From contig NZ_PVXL01000029.1 in NCBI RefSeq assembly GCF_002995805.1, forward strand, positions 34,055-98,054: a stretch of 64,000 nt of DNA. The letters run 5' to 3'. Positions 1-7,355 of this stretch are shown one piece after another. The translations under genes were made by a program, and so were the position numbers. Every line of letters begins with the position of its first letter. Position 1 is the stretch's first letter. The stretch is from Neomoorella stamsii (GTDB lineage Bacteria > Bacillota > DSM-521 > Neomoorellales > Neomoorellaceae). The notes under the pieces were generated by a model, which had not been told where the DNA came from, made no database searches, and worked only from the letters and a program-made list of their open reading frames with translations.

Positions 1-1
1 G

Positions 2-175
2 CGTTCCTGCACCATCTTGGACAAGCCCGAGCGGCGGCTGGTGGATGTCCATGTCGATTACATCGGTTTTTCCATCCCGGATCATTTTGTCGTTGGTTAC
101 GGCCTTGATTATGCCCAGAAATACCGCCATTTGCCGGACATCTGCGTCTTAAAACCGGAGGTTTACGCCCGGTAG
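2..175 (+). CDS. hpt: Hypoxanthine phosphoribosyltransferase, C-terminal part (cut by window edge)
   Basis: Purine salvage enzyme that joins hypoxanthine or guanine to PRPP to give IMP or GMP. Only the last 57 codons lie in the window, with the 5' part to the left. The readable tail has the family signature in order: LDKPERR, then [20 protein letters not shown], then KYRHLPDIC, and it stops at a TAG. The [14 protein letters not shown] segment is the conserved base- and pyrophosphate-binding end of Hpt proteins. It lies about 60 bases before guaA on the same strand, so the two purine genes are probably cotranscribed. The identification rests on direct recognition of the C-terminal motifs; the N-terminal PRPP loop cannot be checked. 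Confidence 0.85.
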   Translation, partial: RSCTILDKPERRLVDVHVDYIGFSIPDHFVVGYGLDYAQKYRHLPDICVLKPEVYAR

Positions 176-234
176 AGATGAGATGGGAGAACGACCTCAA
201 AAAATTGCAGTGTTTTAGCGAGGTTAGGTGTGAA

Positions 235-1785
235 ATGAGTAGTAATAACAAGCAACCTGCGGAAATAGTCCTGGTGCTGGACTTCGGCGGCCAGTACAAC
301 CAGTTGATTGCCCGGCGCATCCGCGAAGCCGGGGTTTATTCGGAAATGATTCCCTTTAATACACCTCTGAAGGAAATCCTGGCCCGGCAGCCTAAAGGGA
401 TTGTCTTTTCCGGCGGGCCGGCCAGCGTTTACAGCCCGGGGGCGCCCCGCATTGACCGGGCCCTATATGAGAGCGGCATCCCCATTTTAGGCATATGCTA
501 TGGCATGCAGCTCATGGCCCACGACCTGGGGGGCCGGGTGGAGGCAGCCGCGGGAAGGGAATACGGCAAAACCGAGCTTGAAGTAACGACTGACGACATC
601 CTTTTTACCGGGTTACCCCGAACCATGCAGTGCTGGATGAGCCACGGCGACTATATCAGCGCCCCGCCGCCGGGCTTCCAGGTAACGGCCCGTTCGGCTT
701 ACACACCGGTGGCGGCCATGAGCGACCCGGGGCGCCGGCTTTATGGCGTCCAGTTTCACCCGGAAGTCAAGCACACGCCCCTGGGCCAGGAAATGCTCCG
801 CCGCTTCCTCTTCCAGGTGTGCGGCTGCCGCGGTGACTGGTCGGTAAGCTCTTTCATTGAAGAGCAGGTAGCGGCTATCCGGGAGCGGGTGGGCGACGGC
901 CGCGTCCTCTGCGCCCTGAGCGGCGGCGTCGATTCTTCCGTGGCCGCGGCCCTGGTGCACCGGGCCGTGGGCGACCGTTTAACCTGCGTCTTTGTCAATC
1001 ATGGCCTACTGCGCCAGGGCGAGGCGGAACAGGTGCAAAAGACCTTTGGCCAGGCCCTGCAGGTGAACCTGGTTTATGTAGACGCCAGCGAACGTTTCCT
1101 GACTAAACTGGCAGGAGTGACCGACCCGGAAGAGAAGCGCAAGATTATCGGCCACGAGTTTATCCGCGTCTTTGAAGAGGAGGCCAGGAAACTGGGGAAA
1201 GTGGATTTCCTGGTCCAAGGCACCCTGTACCCCGATGTGATCGAAAGCGGCACTGCGACGGCAGCCGTTATCAAAAGCCACCATAACGTCGGTGGCCTGC
1301 CGGAAGACATGGAGCTGGAACTAATCGAACCGCTGCGGCTTTTATTCAAAGACGAGGTGCGCCGGGTGGGGGAGGAACTGGGCCTGCCCGAGGAAATAGT
1401 CTGGCGCCAGCCCTTCCCCGGGCCTGGCCTGGCCATCCGTATCCTGGGGGAGGTTACCCCAGAAAAGCTGGGGATCTTACGCCAGGCGGATGCCATTGTA
1501 ACCGAAGAAATCCGGCGGGCCGGGCTCTACCGGGAAATCTGGCAGTCCTTTGCCGTGTTGCCCTCCATGAAAAGCGTGGGTGTTATGGGCGACGAGCGCA
1601 CCTATGCCTACCCCATTGTCGTCCGGGCCGTCACCAGCGACGATGCCATGACAGCCGACTGGGCGCGGCTGCCCTACGATTTGCTGGAGCGCATCTCTTC
1701 CCGCATCGTCAACGAGGTGCGCCACGTCAACCGGGTGGTTTACGACATCACCTCCAAGCCGCCGGCGACGATAGAGTGGGAGTAG
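235..1785 (+). CDS. guaA: GMP synthase (glutamine-hydrolysing)
   Basis: Converts XMP to GMP using glutamine and ATP in the cytosol. The N-terminal class I glutamine amidotransferase domain has its nucleophile in GICYGMQ (Cys about 88) and its His-Glu pair in FHPEV. The ATP pyrophosphatase domain carries the P-loop SGGVDSS, and the C-terminal dimerisation domain ends in [12 protein letters not shown], the usual GuaA ending. The frame is open from an ATG at 178, but GuaA proteins normally begin a few residues before the [11 protein letters not shown] strand, so I place the start at 235 (516 aa), behind a modest GAGGTTAGG ribosome site. It follows hpt. No guanine riboswitch was seen upstream, though little upstream sequence is available. 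Confidence 0.95.
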   Translation: MSSNNKQPAEIVLVLDFGGQYNQLIARRIREAGVYSEMIPFNTPLKEILARQPKGIVFSGGPASVYSPGAPRIDRALYESGIPILGICYGMQLMAHDLGGRVEAAAGREYGKTELEVTTDDILFTGLPRTMQCWMSHGDYISAPPPGFQVTARSAYTPVAAMSDPGRRLYGVQFHPEVKHTPLGQEMLRRFLFQVCGCRGDWSVSSFIEEQVAAIRERVGDGRVLCALSGGVDSSVAAALVHRAVGDRLTCVFVNHGLLRQGEAEQVQKTFGQALQVNLVYVDASERFLTKLAGVTDPEEKRKIIGHEFIRVFEEEARKLGKVDFLVQGTLYPDVIESGTATAAVIKSHHNVGGLPEDMELELIEPLRLLFKDEVRRVGEELGLPEEIVWRQPFPGPGLAIRILGEVTPEKLGILRQADAIVTEEIRRAGLYREIWQSFAVLPSMKSVGVMGDERTYAYPIVVRAVTSDDAMTADWARLPYDLLERISSRIVNEVRHVNRVVYDITSKPPATIEWE

Positions 1786-1856
1786 GTAGAAATATTGCTA
1801 AGGCCTGGAGCAGCGAGTTATACTTTATAATGAGGGTCTGGTAAGGGGGGTTATTC

Positions 1857-2026
1857 ATGCTCAGCAACTATAGGCACGTTATACAAAGATCAGTTCAGGT
1901 TACCTGGGACAACTGGTCGAGTGGCCTGAGGTAATAACTGAAGGGGAAACCCTGGAAGAATGTAGAGAGATGCTTAAGGATGCCCTGCAGGAGATGATTC
2001 TGGCCTACCGCCAGCAAAATAAGTAA
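1857..2026 (+). pseudogene. HicB-like antitoxin, frameshifted
   Basis: From the ATG at 1857 (behind a GGGGGG ribosome site) about eight codons read MLSNYRHVI, and this frame stops soon after. From about 1880 another frame continues YTKISSGYLGQLVEWPEVIT, then EGETLEECREMLKDALQEMI, and ends at the TAA at 2024. The second part is typical of short HicB/UPF0150 proteins (beta strands, then a GETLEE helix). The shift falls at GTTATACAAAG. A functional HicB would bind and neutralise a HicA RNase. No HicA gene is visible beside it, so this is an orphan remnant or contains a one-base error. Confidence 0.5.
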
Positions 2027-2176
2027 ATTCCTTCAGGTGGTGTTTACTAGACCTGGGGAAAAATAGAAAAGGTACTAGCCAGGAAGCGGCAAGATATGCT
2101 AAAATAGGACAGGATACGCAAGACTGAGCTGGCCTCACCAACCGGGGACTCTGTTCCTGAAGGGGGGTGAGGCGGG

Positions 2177-2266
2177 ATGATCGGGATTGCAGAAGCGATT
2201 CAACTGGTAATTGCCGTTGTGCTCTTTATATCCCTGGTTGTCTCTATCGTCAACCTGAGGAAATAG
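2177..2266 (+). CDS. Holin-like small hydrophobic peptide (type I toxin candidate)
   Basis: A 29-residue peptide, too short for most gene finders: start MIGIAEAIQ, one hydrophobic membrane helix (LVIAVVLFISLVVSIV), end NLRK. A strong ribosome site (GAGGCGGG) precedes the ATG. Size, single helix and basic tail match the putative holin-like toxins and TxpA/BsrG-type peptides of Firmicutes. A 15-bp perfect hairpin follows the stop codon at once, and a consensus promoter on the opposite strand points into the 3' end, which is the layout of type I toxin-antitoxin loci where an antisense RNA overlaps the toxin mRNA tail. That this peptide is toxic is inferred from the family and not shown here. Confidence 0.7.
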   Translation: MIGIAEAIQLVIAVVLFISLVVSIVNLRK

Positions 2267-2305
2267 ATTGACCTCTTACTTCTGCACAAGTAAGAGGTCA
2301 ATTTT
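2267..2305 (+). terminator. Perfect 15-bp hairpin terminator after the holin-like gene
   Basis: ATTGACCTCTTACTT pairs with AAGTAAGAGGTCAAT around a six-base loop (CTGCAC), followed by TTTT. It starts on the base after the stop codon. A shorter GCCTC/GAGGC stem follows at 2308-2325. The region would be shared by the toxin mRNA and the proposed antisense RNA. Confidence 0.8.
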
Positions 2306-2307
2306 GA

Positions 2308-2328
2308 GCCTCGGTTGCGTGAGGCACC
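2308..2328. repeat. GCCTCGGTTG repeat, copy 1
   Basis: GCCTCGGTTGCGTGAGGCACC, just after the toxin terminator hairpin; it folds as GCCTC/GAGGC. A closely similar copy is at 47048-47067. Confidence 0.6.
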
Positions 2329-2360
2329 CACAGCCTTAAGTTTTGCGTATCCCTATTTCA

Positions 2361-2390
2361 AGTATACATACCTCTAGTAATAGTTGTCAA
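2361..2390 (-). promoter_or_regulatory. Promoter for antisense RNA to the holin-like gene
   Basis: On the minus strand TTGACA (2390-2385) and TATACT (2366-2361) are separated by 18 bases, a near-consensus vegetative promoter. Transcription would start near 2353 and run toward the 3' end of the holin-like gene. No protein-coding frame lies in that direction before the toxin gene, which fits a regulatory RNA. Confidence 0.65.
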
Positions 2391-2421
2391 GTTAAGGCGG
2401 CGAAAAGCCGTCATTTTATTT

Positions 2422-2671
2422 TCACCTTGCGTTTATCACCCGCCGGGCACCGCGGTAGCGGCGGCCCCAGTAGTAAGGATCATCAATATTATCGATAGCT
2501 ACCCCTCCGGGAACTGGAGGCGCTGATAAATTTACCGTTGCCCAGGTAAATGCCGACATGGCTGATGCTCTGGCCGTAGGTATTGAAAAATACCAGGTCG
2601 CCCACCTGGAGATCAGTTTTGTCGACGTGACGGCTGGCACTTGCCTGCTCAAATGTAATGTGTGGCTCCAT
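2422..2671 (-). pseudogene. NlpC/P60 peptidase C-terminal fragment, frameshifted
   Basis: The minus strand reads DLQVGDLVFFNTYG, then ISHVGIYLGNGKFISA, which is the middle and catalytic-His part of NlpC/P60 cell-wall peptidases. The reading then moves to another frame, continuing PPVPGGVAIDNI and ending YYWGRRYRGARRVINAR. The N-terminal part with the catalytic Cys is absent and the frame is broken near 2510-2530, so the gene is dead. Intact relatives hydrolyse peptide cross-links in peptidoglycan. It is a decayed neighbour with no obvious tie to the methyltransferase genes downstream. Confidence 0.7.
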
Positions 2672-2891
2672 ATTATATTTTTCTTAAAAAACGGGATTAA
2701 AGTGTATACCTATTACTTTTGCCTATTGAAGAGGGCTTATTAGCATGAAAAATATGCATAAACCCTAAAGGCCTTTTCAATAAAAAATAGAAATAAATTT
2801 TTAAAATACTTAGCCAGAAAATAATTAAGGAAGGAGGAAAAAACAAAAAAGAAGCTGAGGTAAGGGTAATATTTTAATGAGGGGGATTGCT

Positions 2892-3104
2892 ATGAGTCAA
2901 GTTCCTACAGCGCCATCAACGCCACCAGAAGCTCAAGGGGGAAAAATGGTGCAGGAATTGAAGGTAATGGAGGTTTCTGAAGCCTTACTGCCGGAAGTTT
3001 ATAGCAATAAAAAATTACATGTACTGGAAAAACCGCGGCCCCTGGTTTTTACTAGCGAGGGCAGGCTTTATCCAGTATTTGGAGTTACTAAGGAGGATTT
3101 TTAA
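2892..3104 (+). CDS. Small hypothetical protein upstream of an MtaA-like methyltransferase
   Basis: A 70-residue protein that I do not recognise. The frame opens at 2877, but the ATG at 2892 has the better-placed ribosome site (GAGGGGG). The N-terminus is rich in Pro, Ser and Thr; the C-terminal half reads SNKKLHVLEKPRPLVFTSEG and ends VFGVTKEDF. There is no signal peptide, membrane segment or cysteine. It is separated by two bases from the MtaA-like gene, whose ribosome site overlaps its last codons, so the two are probably translationally coupled and functionally linked. Confidence 0.6.
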   Translation: MSQVPTAPSTPPEAQGGKMVQELKVMEVSEALLPEVYSNKKLHVLEKPRPLVFTSEGRLYPVFGVTKEDF

Positions 3105-3106
3105 TC

Positions 3107-4123
3107 ATGGCTACCATGAGCCCGAGGGAAAGGGTGTTGCGGGCCTTAAACCGCCAGTGGGTGGACCGTATTCCTGTCGGTAACCCCACCTCGGTGGCTA
3201 CCGTTGAATCTATGGAGGCATGCGGCGCTTATTTCCCCGACGTCCACCTGGATGCGGAGAAAATGGCCACCCTGGCGGCCACCGGCTACGAGATACTGGG
3301 GTTTGATACTATTGCCCCGTATTTCAGCGTCCAGCAGGAGGCCGCGGCCTTTGGCCTGAAAATGAACTGGGGAACCATCGACTCTATGCCCGATGTCCTG
3401 GAAAACCCCTTTGAAGATCCCGAGGATATCGTTATCCCGGCCGACTTTTTAGAACGGCCTTCTATCCGTACCGTCCTAGATGCCCTGCGTATCTTAAAAA
3501 AAGAATACGGGGATCACGTTTGCCTGGTAGGCAAAGTTATGGGTCCCTGGACATTATCTTATCATCTCCACGGCGTCCAGAACTTCCTGATTAAAACCAT
3601 CCTGGAGCCGGATAAAGTGAGGCGCTTCCTGGATAAGCTCAAAAGCCTCTCGGTAATGTTTGCCAACGCCCAATTTGCTGCCGGGGCCGATGTAGTGACG
3701 GTGGCCGACCACGCTACCGGTGATCTAGTAAGCGGTACCTGCTACCGCGATTTTCTCCTGCCGGTCCATCAGGAAATGACCAGACAGATAAACGGTCCTA
3801 CCATCCTGCATATTTGCGGCAATACTACCGACCGTCTTGACTATATTGCCCAGGCCGGGTTTAATTGTTTTCACTTTGATTCCAAGGTCAATCCACGCAA
3901 GGCCCATGAAATTGTCAACGGCCGAATTTCCTTGACGGGAAGTATCAACAACCCGGTTACCCTTTTTAATGGCACGCCGGAGGATGTTCGCCAGGAAGTA
4001 TTTGCCAACTGCGAGGCCGGCATCGAAATTATTTCCCCGGAGTGCGCTATACCCTTACGGACCCCCAATGCCAACCTGAAGGCCATCGTAGCTGCGGTGG
4101 AAGAATACTGCCGCGCCCATTGA
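3107..4123 (+). CDS. MtaA/UroD-family corrinoid methyltransferase
   Basis: A 338-residue uroporphyrinogen-decarboxylase-fold protein of the MtaA/MtbA/CmuA group, which moves a methyl group between a corrinoid protein and a thiol or folate acceptor. The zinc-site pattern of that group is present: His-x-Cys in LHICGN (His about 235, Cys 237) and a distal Cys in PECAIPLRTP (Cys about 313). True decarboxylases lack this triad. It starts at an ATG behind AAGGAGG. It is about 50% similar by eye to the protein at 5507, and the two flank a CdaR-type regulator. No MtaB or MtaC partner is adjacent; the nearest are about 50 kb away. Acetogens lack coenzyme M pathways, so the acceptor is unknown, tetrahydrofolate being one option. 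Confidence 0.8.
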   Translation: MATMSPRERVLRALNRQWVDRIPVGNPTSVATVESMEACGAYFPDVHLDAEKMATLAATGYEILGFDTIAPYFSVQQEAAAFGLKMNWGTIDSMPDVLENPFEDPEDIVIPADFLERPSIRTVLDALRILKKEYGDHVCLVGKVMGPWTLSYHLHGVQNFLIKTILEPDKVRRFLDKLKSLSVMFANAQFAAGADVVTVADHATGDLVSGTCYRDFLLPVHQEMTRQINGPTILHICGNTTDRLDYIAQAGFNCFHFDSKVNPRKAHEIVNGRISLTGSINNPVTLFNGTPEDVRQEVFANCEAGIEIISPECAIPLRTPNANLKAIVAAVEEYCRAH

Positions 4124-4152
4124 AGTTAGAGCTAGAGTAAGGAACTGGCAGG

Positions 4153-4187
4153 ACCCCCGGAATGGAACCGGGGGGTTTTGCTTTTTC
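4153..4187 (+). terminator. Rho-independent terminator after the first MtaA-like gene
   Basis: CCCCCGG pairs with CCGGGGG around a seven-base loop and is followed by TTTTGCTTTTT. It separates the small-protein/MtaA-like pair from the regulator downstream. Confidence 0.8.
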
Positions 4188-4318
4188 TGTAGCGGCAGGA
4201 GAACAGGTTACTATCGCGAATTTTCTTTATGATAGCAGTTTTATTGCTGGTATACAATGGCCCCATCAAGCGGATTGTTTTAAACGAGACATTTAACCCT
4301 GGGAGGTAGGATTTATTT

Positions 4319-5500
4319 ATGTTCCACCAGGAATTAATCCAGCCCCTGCTTGATCGGGCCGCGACCCTCTGGCAGGCGACAGTTGAAATCGTTAATCCTG
4401 AAGGGGTTGTGGTGGCCAGCTCGGAGCCAGCCAGGGTTAATTCAGAGCGGCCGGAAGTACGGTTGTTGGCGGCGGGCAAGATGGGAAACGGGGCTGGCGG
4501 AAAGAATAACTTCCTTCCTTTGATGATAAATGATCAGGTGATCGCCTGGCTGTGCTGGGACGGTCCAGCCCCCAAAGAAACCTTAAGTTTATTGCAAGCA
4601 GCCCTGCAAGGAGTGATGGCGGCAGCCAGGCGGCGGGACGAGCATTACTATACTGCCCGGGAAGAGGAAGCCCTCCTCAGCGCCCTCCTGGACCGGGAGG
4701 CGGCTTCCCAGGTAGAAGAATTAAAGTTGCGGGGGCTGAATTCAGGTTATGATTTCAACCTGCCCCGGGCCGTTATTGTGTTGCGGCTGGAGCCGAAAGA
4801 GAACCGTTACTTTAACATCAATTTACACCTTGGTTACGATGTCACGCGGGAACAGTTAAAGGGAGAAATCCTGGAGCAAATAAAAGGCGATCTTTATCTT
4901 ACCGCCCAGGACCTGGTAGCCTTTTACGGCGAAGATTATCTGGTCATTTGTAAGGCCTTTTTAGACATTGAGAATTTGTCTCGCCTTTACCAGGCCCTGG
5001 ATGTTATTGGCAACCATCTTTATGAGCTTATCAAGGGCAACCATCTTTTTGCCGTTCAGGTAGCCTATGGTAGTATTGTAACTGAAATTGCCGGTTTAAG
5101 GCAGTCCTACCAGGAGGCAGTGGAATTAATTACCCTGGCGCGTTTATGCGGCGAAAACAGCGGCTTCATCGACGCCGAGGCCATCCTTTTTGAAGCCATG
5201 GTGTGCGCCCTGCCGGGCCGCTTGACCAGCAGGTATCTAGAACCATTGTCCCAGAAGATAGAAGCAGCTGGCGAAGAAGGGGTGCAGTTACTGGAAACCG
5301 TAGAAGCCTGTATTAATAACAATATGAACATCAAGAAAACAGCCGAGCAGTTATATCTGCATCGCAATACCGTAACCAACCGGGTGGAGAGAATCAAGCA
5401 AATAACGGGTCTGGACCCGGGAACGGGCTTTCGCGCCCTTTTCTGGTTGAAGATGCTGGCGGTATACCGGCGGTTAATGCTGATGCAGGGGAAAAGGTGA
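4319..5500 (+). CDS. CdaR/PucR-type transcriptional regulator
   Basis: A 393-residue regulator with an N-terminal sugar-diacid-recognition-like sensory domain (about 1-130), a middle GGDEF-like PucR segment, and a C-terminal PucR helix-turn-helix with the typical NIKKTAEQLYLHRNTVTNRV motif (about residues 330-350) followed by ITGLDP. Start at an ATG behind GGGAGGTAGG. It lies between two MtaA-like genes and is six bases from the second one, so it probably controls one or both in response to a small methylated or carboxylated compound. The ligand is unknown. Family members usually activate nearby catabolic operons. Confidence 0.85.
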   Translation: MFHQELIQPLLDRAATLWQATVEIVNPEGVVVASSEPARVNSERPEVRLLAAGKMGNGAGGKNNFLPLMINDQVIAWLCWDGPAPKETLSLLQAALQGVMAAARRRDEHYYTAREEEALLSALLDREAASQVEELKLRGLNSGYDFNLPRAVIVLRLEPKENRYFNINLHLGYDVTREQLKGEILEQIKGDLYLTAQDLVAFYGEDYLVICKAFLDIENLSRLYQALDVIGNHLYELIKGNHLFAVQVAYGSIVTEIAGLRQSYQEAVELITLARLCGENSGFIDAEAILFEAMVCALPGRLTSRYLEPLSQKIEAAGEEGVQLLETVEACINNNMNIKKTAEQLYLHRNTVTNRVERIKQITGLDPGTGFRALFWLKMLAVYRRLMLMQGKR

Positions 5501-5506
5501 TTACCA

Positions 5507-6547
5507 ATGCCTGGTAAAGAACTAATGGCAGGCAGCGAGAGGGTAATAGCGGCTCTACGGGGAGAAGAAGTTGATCGCTTACCACTGATCACGCCTACTT
5601 CGGTAGCTACTGTGGAAAGCATGACCGCCATCGGAACTTATTTCCCGGAAGCCCATACCGACGCCTATAAAATGGCTGCCTTGGCGGCGACCGGCCATGA
5701 ACTCCTGGGCTTTGATACCGTGGCTCCCTACTTCAGTATCCTGCTGGAGGCAGCGGCCCTGGGCTGCGAAGTGGACTGGAACCAGGTAGATGCTATGCCG
5801 GTAATAAAAAAGAACCCCCTGCAAAAATGGGATGACTGGCGCCTGCCGGCCAACTTCCTGGACCGGCAACCGGTTAAGGCCCTCCTGGCGGCCATTGGCC
5901 TCCTGAAAAAGCGCTACGGTAAACGGGTGGCCGTGGTGGGCAAAGTAATCGGTCCCTGGACCCTGGCCTACCACCTGTTTGGGGTGCAGAATTTCCTCCT
6001 GGGACTGGTCCTGGAACCGGAGACGGTCCGGGAACTCCTGGGGAGGCTCCTGACCGTCCCTTTAAAACTGGCCACAGCGGAAATAGAGTCCGGGGCCGAT
6101 GTCCTCACCTGGGCTGACCATACTACCAATGACCTGGTGAGTGCGGCGGCGTATCGCGATTTTCTTTTACCATTGCACCAACAAGCCATGAAGCAGCTAC
6201 CCACGGACTGCCCGGTAATATTGCATACCTGTGGACGGGTTACTGACCGCATAACCTATTTTGCCGGGGCTGGTTTTACTGCTTTTCATTTTGATTCTCG
6301 CAATCCGCCAGAACAATTATTATCCCTGGCCAATGGTCGGCTAACACTAATTGGTGGTATCAATAATCCCCAGACCTTGCTCAATGGTAAAGTAGCTGAG
6401 GTAAAGAAAGAAGCAGAGCGGCTGTTGCAGGCGGGCATTAAGCTGGTCACGGCGGAGTGCGCTGTCCCTCTCCGTACACCCAACCAGAACCTGCGGGCCA
6501 TAGTCCAGGCAGTCCGCGATTTAAGCCGCTGCCACCGGAAAAGCTGA
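5507..6547 (+). CDS. MtaA/UroD-family corrinoid methyltransferase (second copy)
   Basis: A 346-residue paralogue of the protein at 3107, with the same landmarks: PTSVATVESM near the N-terminus, VGKVIGPWTLAYHL in the middle, a His-x-Cys pair in ILHTCGR (His about 240, Cys 242) and a distal Cys in AECAVPLRTP (Cys about 318). These are the expected zinc and thiol-activation residues of MtaA/MtbA proteins. The ATG at 5507 follows AGGTGA and sits six bases after the CdaR stop, so the two are cotranscribed. The pair of paralogues suggests two related methyl donors or acceptors. Substrate not assignable from sequence. Confidence 0.8.
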   Translation: MPGKELMAGSERVIAALRGEEVDRLPLITPTSVATVESMTAIGTYFPEAHTDAYKMAALAATGHELLGFDTVAPYFSILLEAAALGCEVDWNQVDAMPVIKKNPLQKWDDWRLPANFLDRQPVKALLAAIGLLKKRYGKRVAVVGKVIGPWTLAYHLFGVQNFLLGLVLEPETVRELLGRLLTVPLKLATAEIESGADVLTWADHTTNDLVSAAAYRDFLLPLHQQAMKQLPTDCPVILHTCGRVTDRITYFAGAGFTAFHFDSRNPPEQLLSLANGRLTLIGGINNPQTLLNGKVAEVKKEAERLLQAGIKLVTAECAVPLRTPNQNLRAIVQAVRDLSRCHRKS

Positions 6548-6610
6548 CATTGCTTCCCCCAGGACAGTATGTTAAAATGAAGGCGTTAAATATCTTTGAC
6601 TGGTGGCATC

Positions 6611-7246
6611 ATGGTAAGGGAACTTATAAAGGATCTGGTAGTCAACTTCCAAGTTGAGGATAAAAGGAACAGGAAGGGTTTCTTTTTCGTCGTTTCCGGG
6701 CCTTCCGGGGTGGGGAAGAATACCCTGTTGAACTATGCCCTGGAGCGGGTCCGGGGTATTTACTACCTGCCCTCAATAACCACCCGCCCCATGCGACCGG
6801 GGGAAGCCCAGGGCTTCCCGTATTTTTTTATCAGTAAAGCTTATTTTGAAGCAATGATCGCTCAGGGAGCCTTCCTGGAATGGAAGCAGATTCATTCCGG
6901 GGACTACTACGGTACCCATTTACCGACAATTGTTTATGCCCTGGAGAACGGCTATGATATTATTACCGACATGGATGTCCTGGGATGCGTTGAGGTCATG
7001 GAGCGCTTCCCTGAAAATGTCGTCCCGATTTTTATTGCCCCGCCAAGTATGGAAGAATTGCGCCAGCGGCTGGCCGGGAGGGAAAAGGACGCCGGGGTGA
7101 TAGCCAGAAGGATGGAACGGGTGGACATGGAAATGGGCTATGTCGATAGGTACCGGCACGTGATCGTTAACGACGACCTGGAGCGGGCCGGGAAAGAGCT
7201 GGTCCGGATTTTAGAGCAATATTCCCAAAGTGGTACTAAAAAGTAA
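6611..7246 (+). CDS. Guanylate-kinase-like protein with altered P-loop
   Basis: A 211-residue protein with the guanylate kinase layout: P-loop GPSGVGKNT, GMP-binding TTRPMRPGE, then FLEWKQIHSGDYYGT and a helical C-terminus ending in RILEQYSQSG. In ordinary Gmk the P-loop ends GKST; here the Ser that follows the Lys is Asn, although the next Thr is kept. An N-terminal extension of about 25 residues precedes the fold. The start at 6611 follows a weak GGTGG site; an in-frame ATG lies at 6596. It stands alone after the MtaA-like operon, unlike housekeeping gmk which sits with rpoZ and priA. It may be a second Gmk or a phosphonate-type kinase (PhnN-like). Confidence 0.75.
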   Translation: MVRELIKDLVVNFQVEDKRNRKGFFFVVSGPSGVGKNTLLNYALERVRGIYYLPSITTRPMRPGEAQGFPYFFISKAYFEAMIAQGAFLEWKQIHSGDYYGTHLPTIVYALENGYDIITDMDVLGCVEVMERFPENVVPIFIAPPSMEELRQRLAGREKDAGVIARRMERVDMEMGYVDRYRHVIVNDDLERAGKELVRILEQYSQSGTKK

Positions 7247-7316
7247 GGGCTAACTGTCCAGCCTCGGCAGAGGCTGAAAAAATCAGCCCAGAGCTTAAGC
7301 TGGCCGATTATTTTCA

Positions 7317-7355
7317 CCCGGGGAGCGACATATCAAGGCAGTCCCCGGGCTTTTT
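7317..7355 (+). terminator. Terminator after the guanylate-kinase-like gene
   Basis: CCCGGGGA pairs with TCCCCGGG around a 17-base loop, followed by CTTTTTC. It lies between two convergent genes and ends directly at the cydDC stop. Confidence 0.75.

Larger units (their letters stand above)
2267..2354 (-). ncRNA. Candidate type I antitoxin RNA
   Basis: Predicted transcript from the minus promoter at 2361-2390, running through the GCCTC/GAGGC stem and into the 15-bp inverted repeat that ends the toxin mRNA, so it would be complementary to the toxin 3' untranslated region. The exact 3' end is unknown. The arrangement parallels RatA/TxpA and SR4/BsrG. The evidence is promoter plus geometry only. 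Confidence 0.45.

Noticed and set aside
178..234. N-terminal extension of guaA from ATG 178
   Set aside because: The added 19 residues are not in GuaA proteins, and the family N-terminus starts at 235.
2633..2650. TGGCACTTGCCTGCT as a sigma-54 promoter
   Set aside because: The GC of the -12 element is one base too close to the -24 GG, and it lies inside the NlpC remnant.
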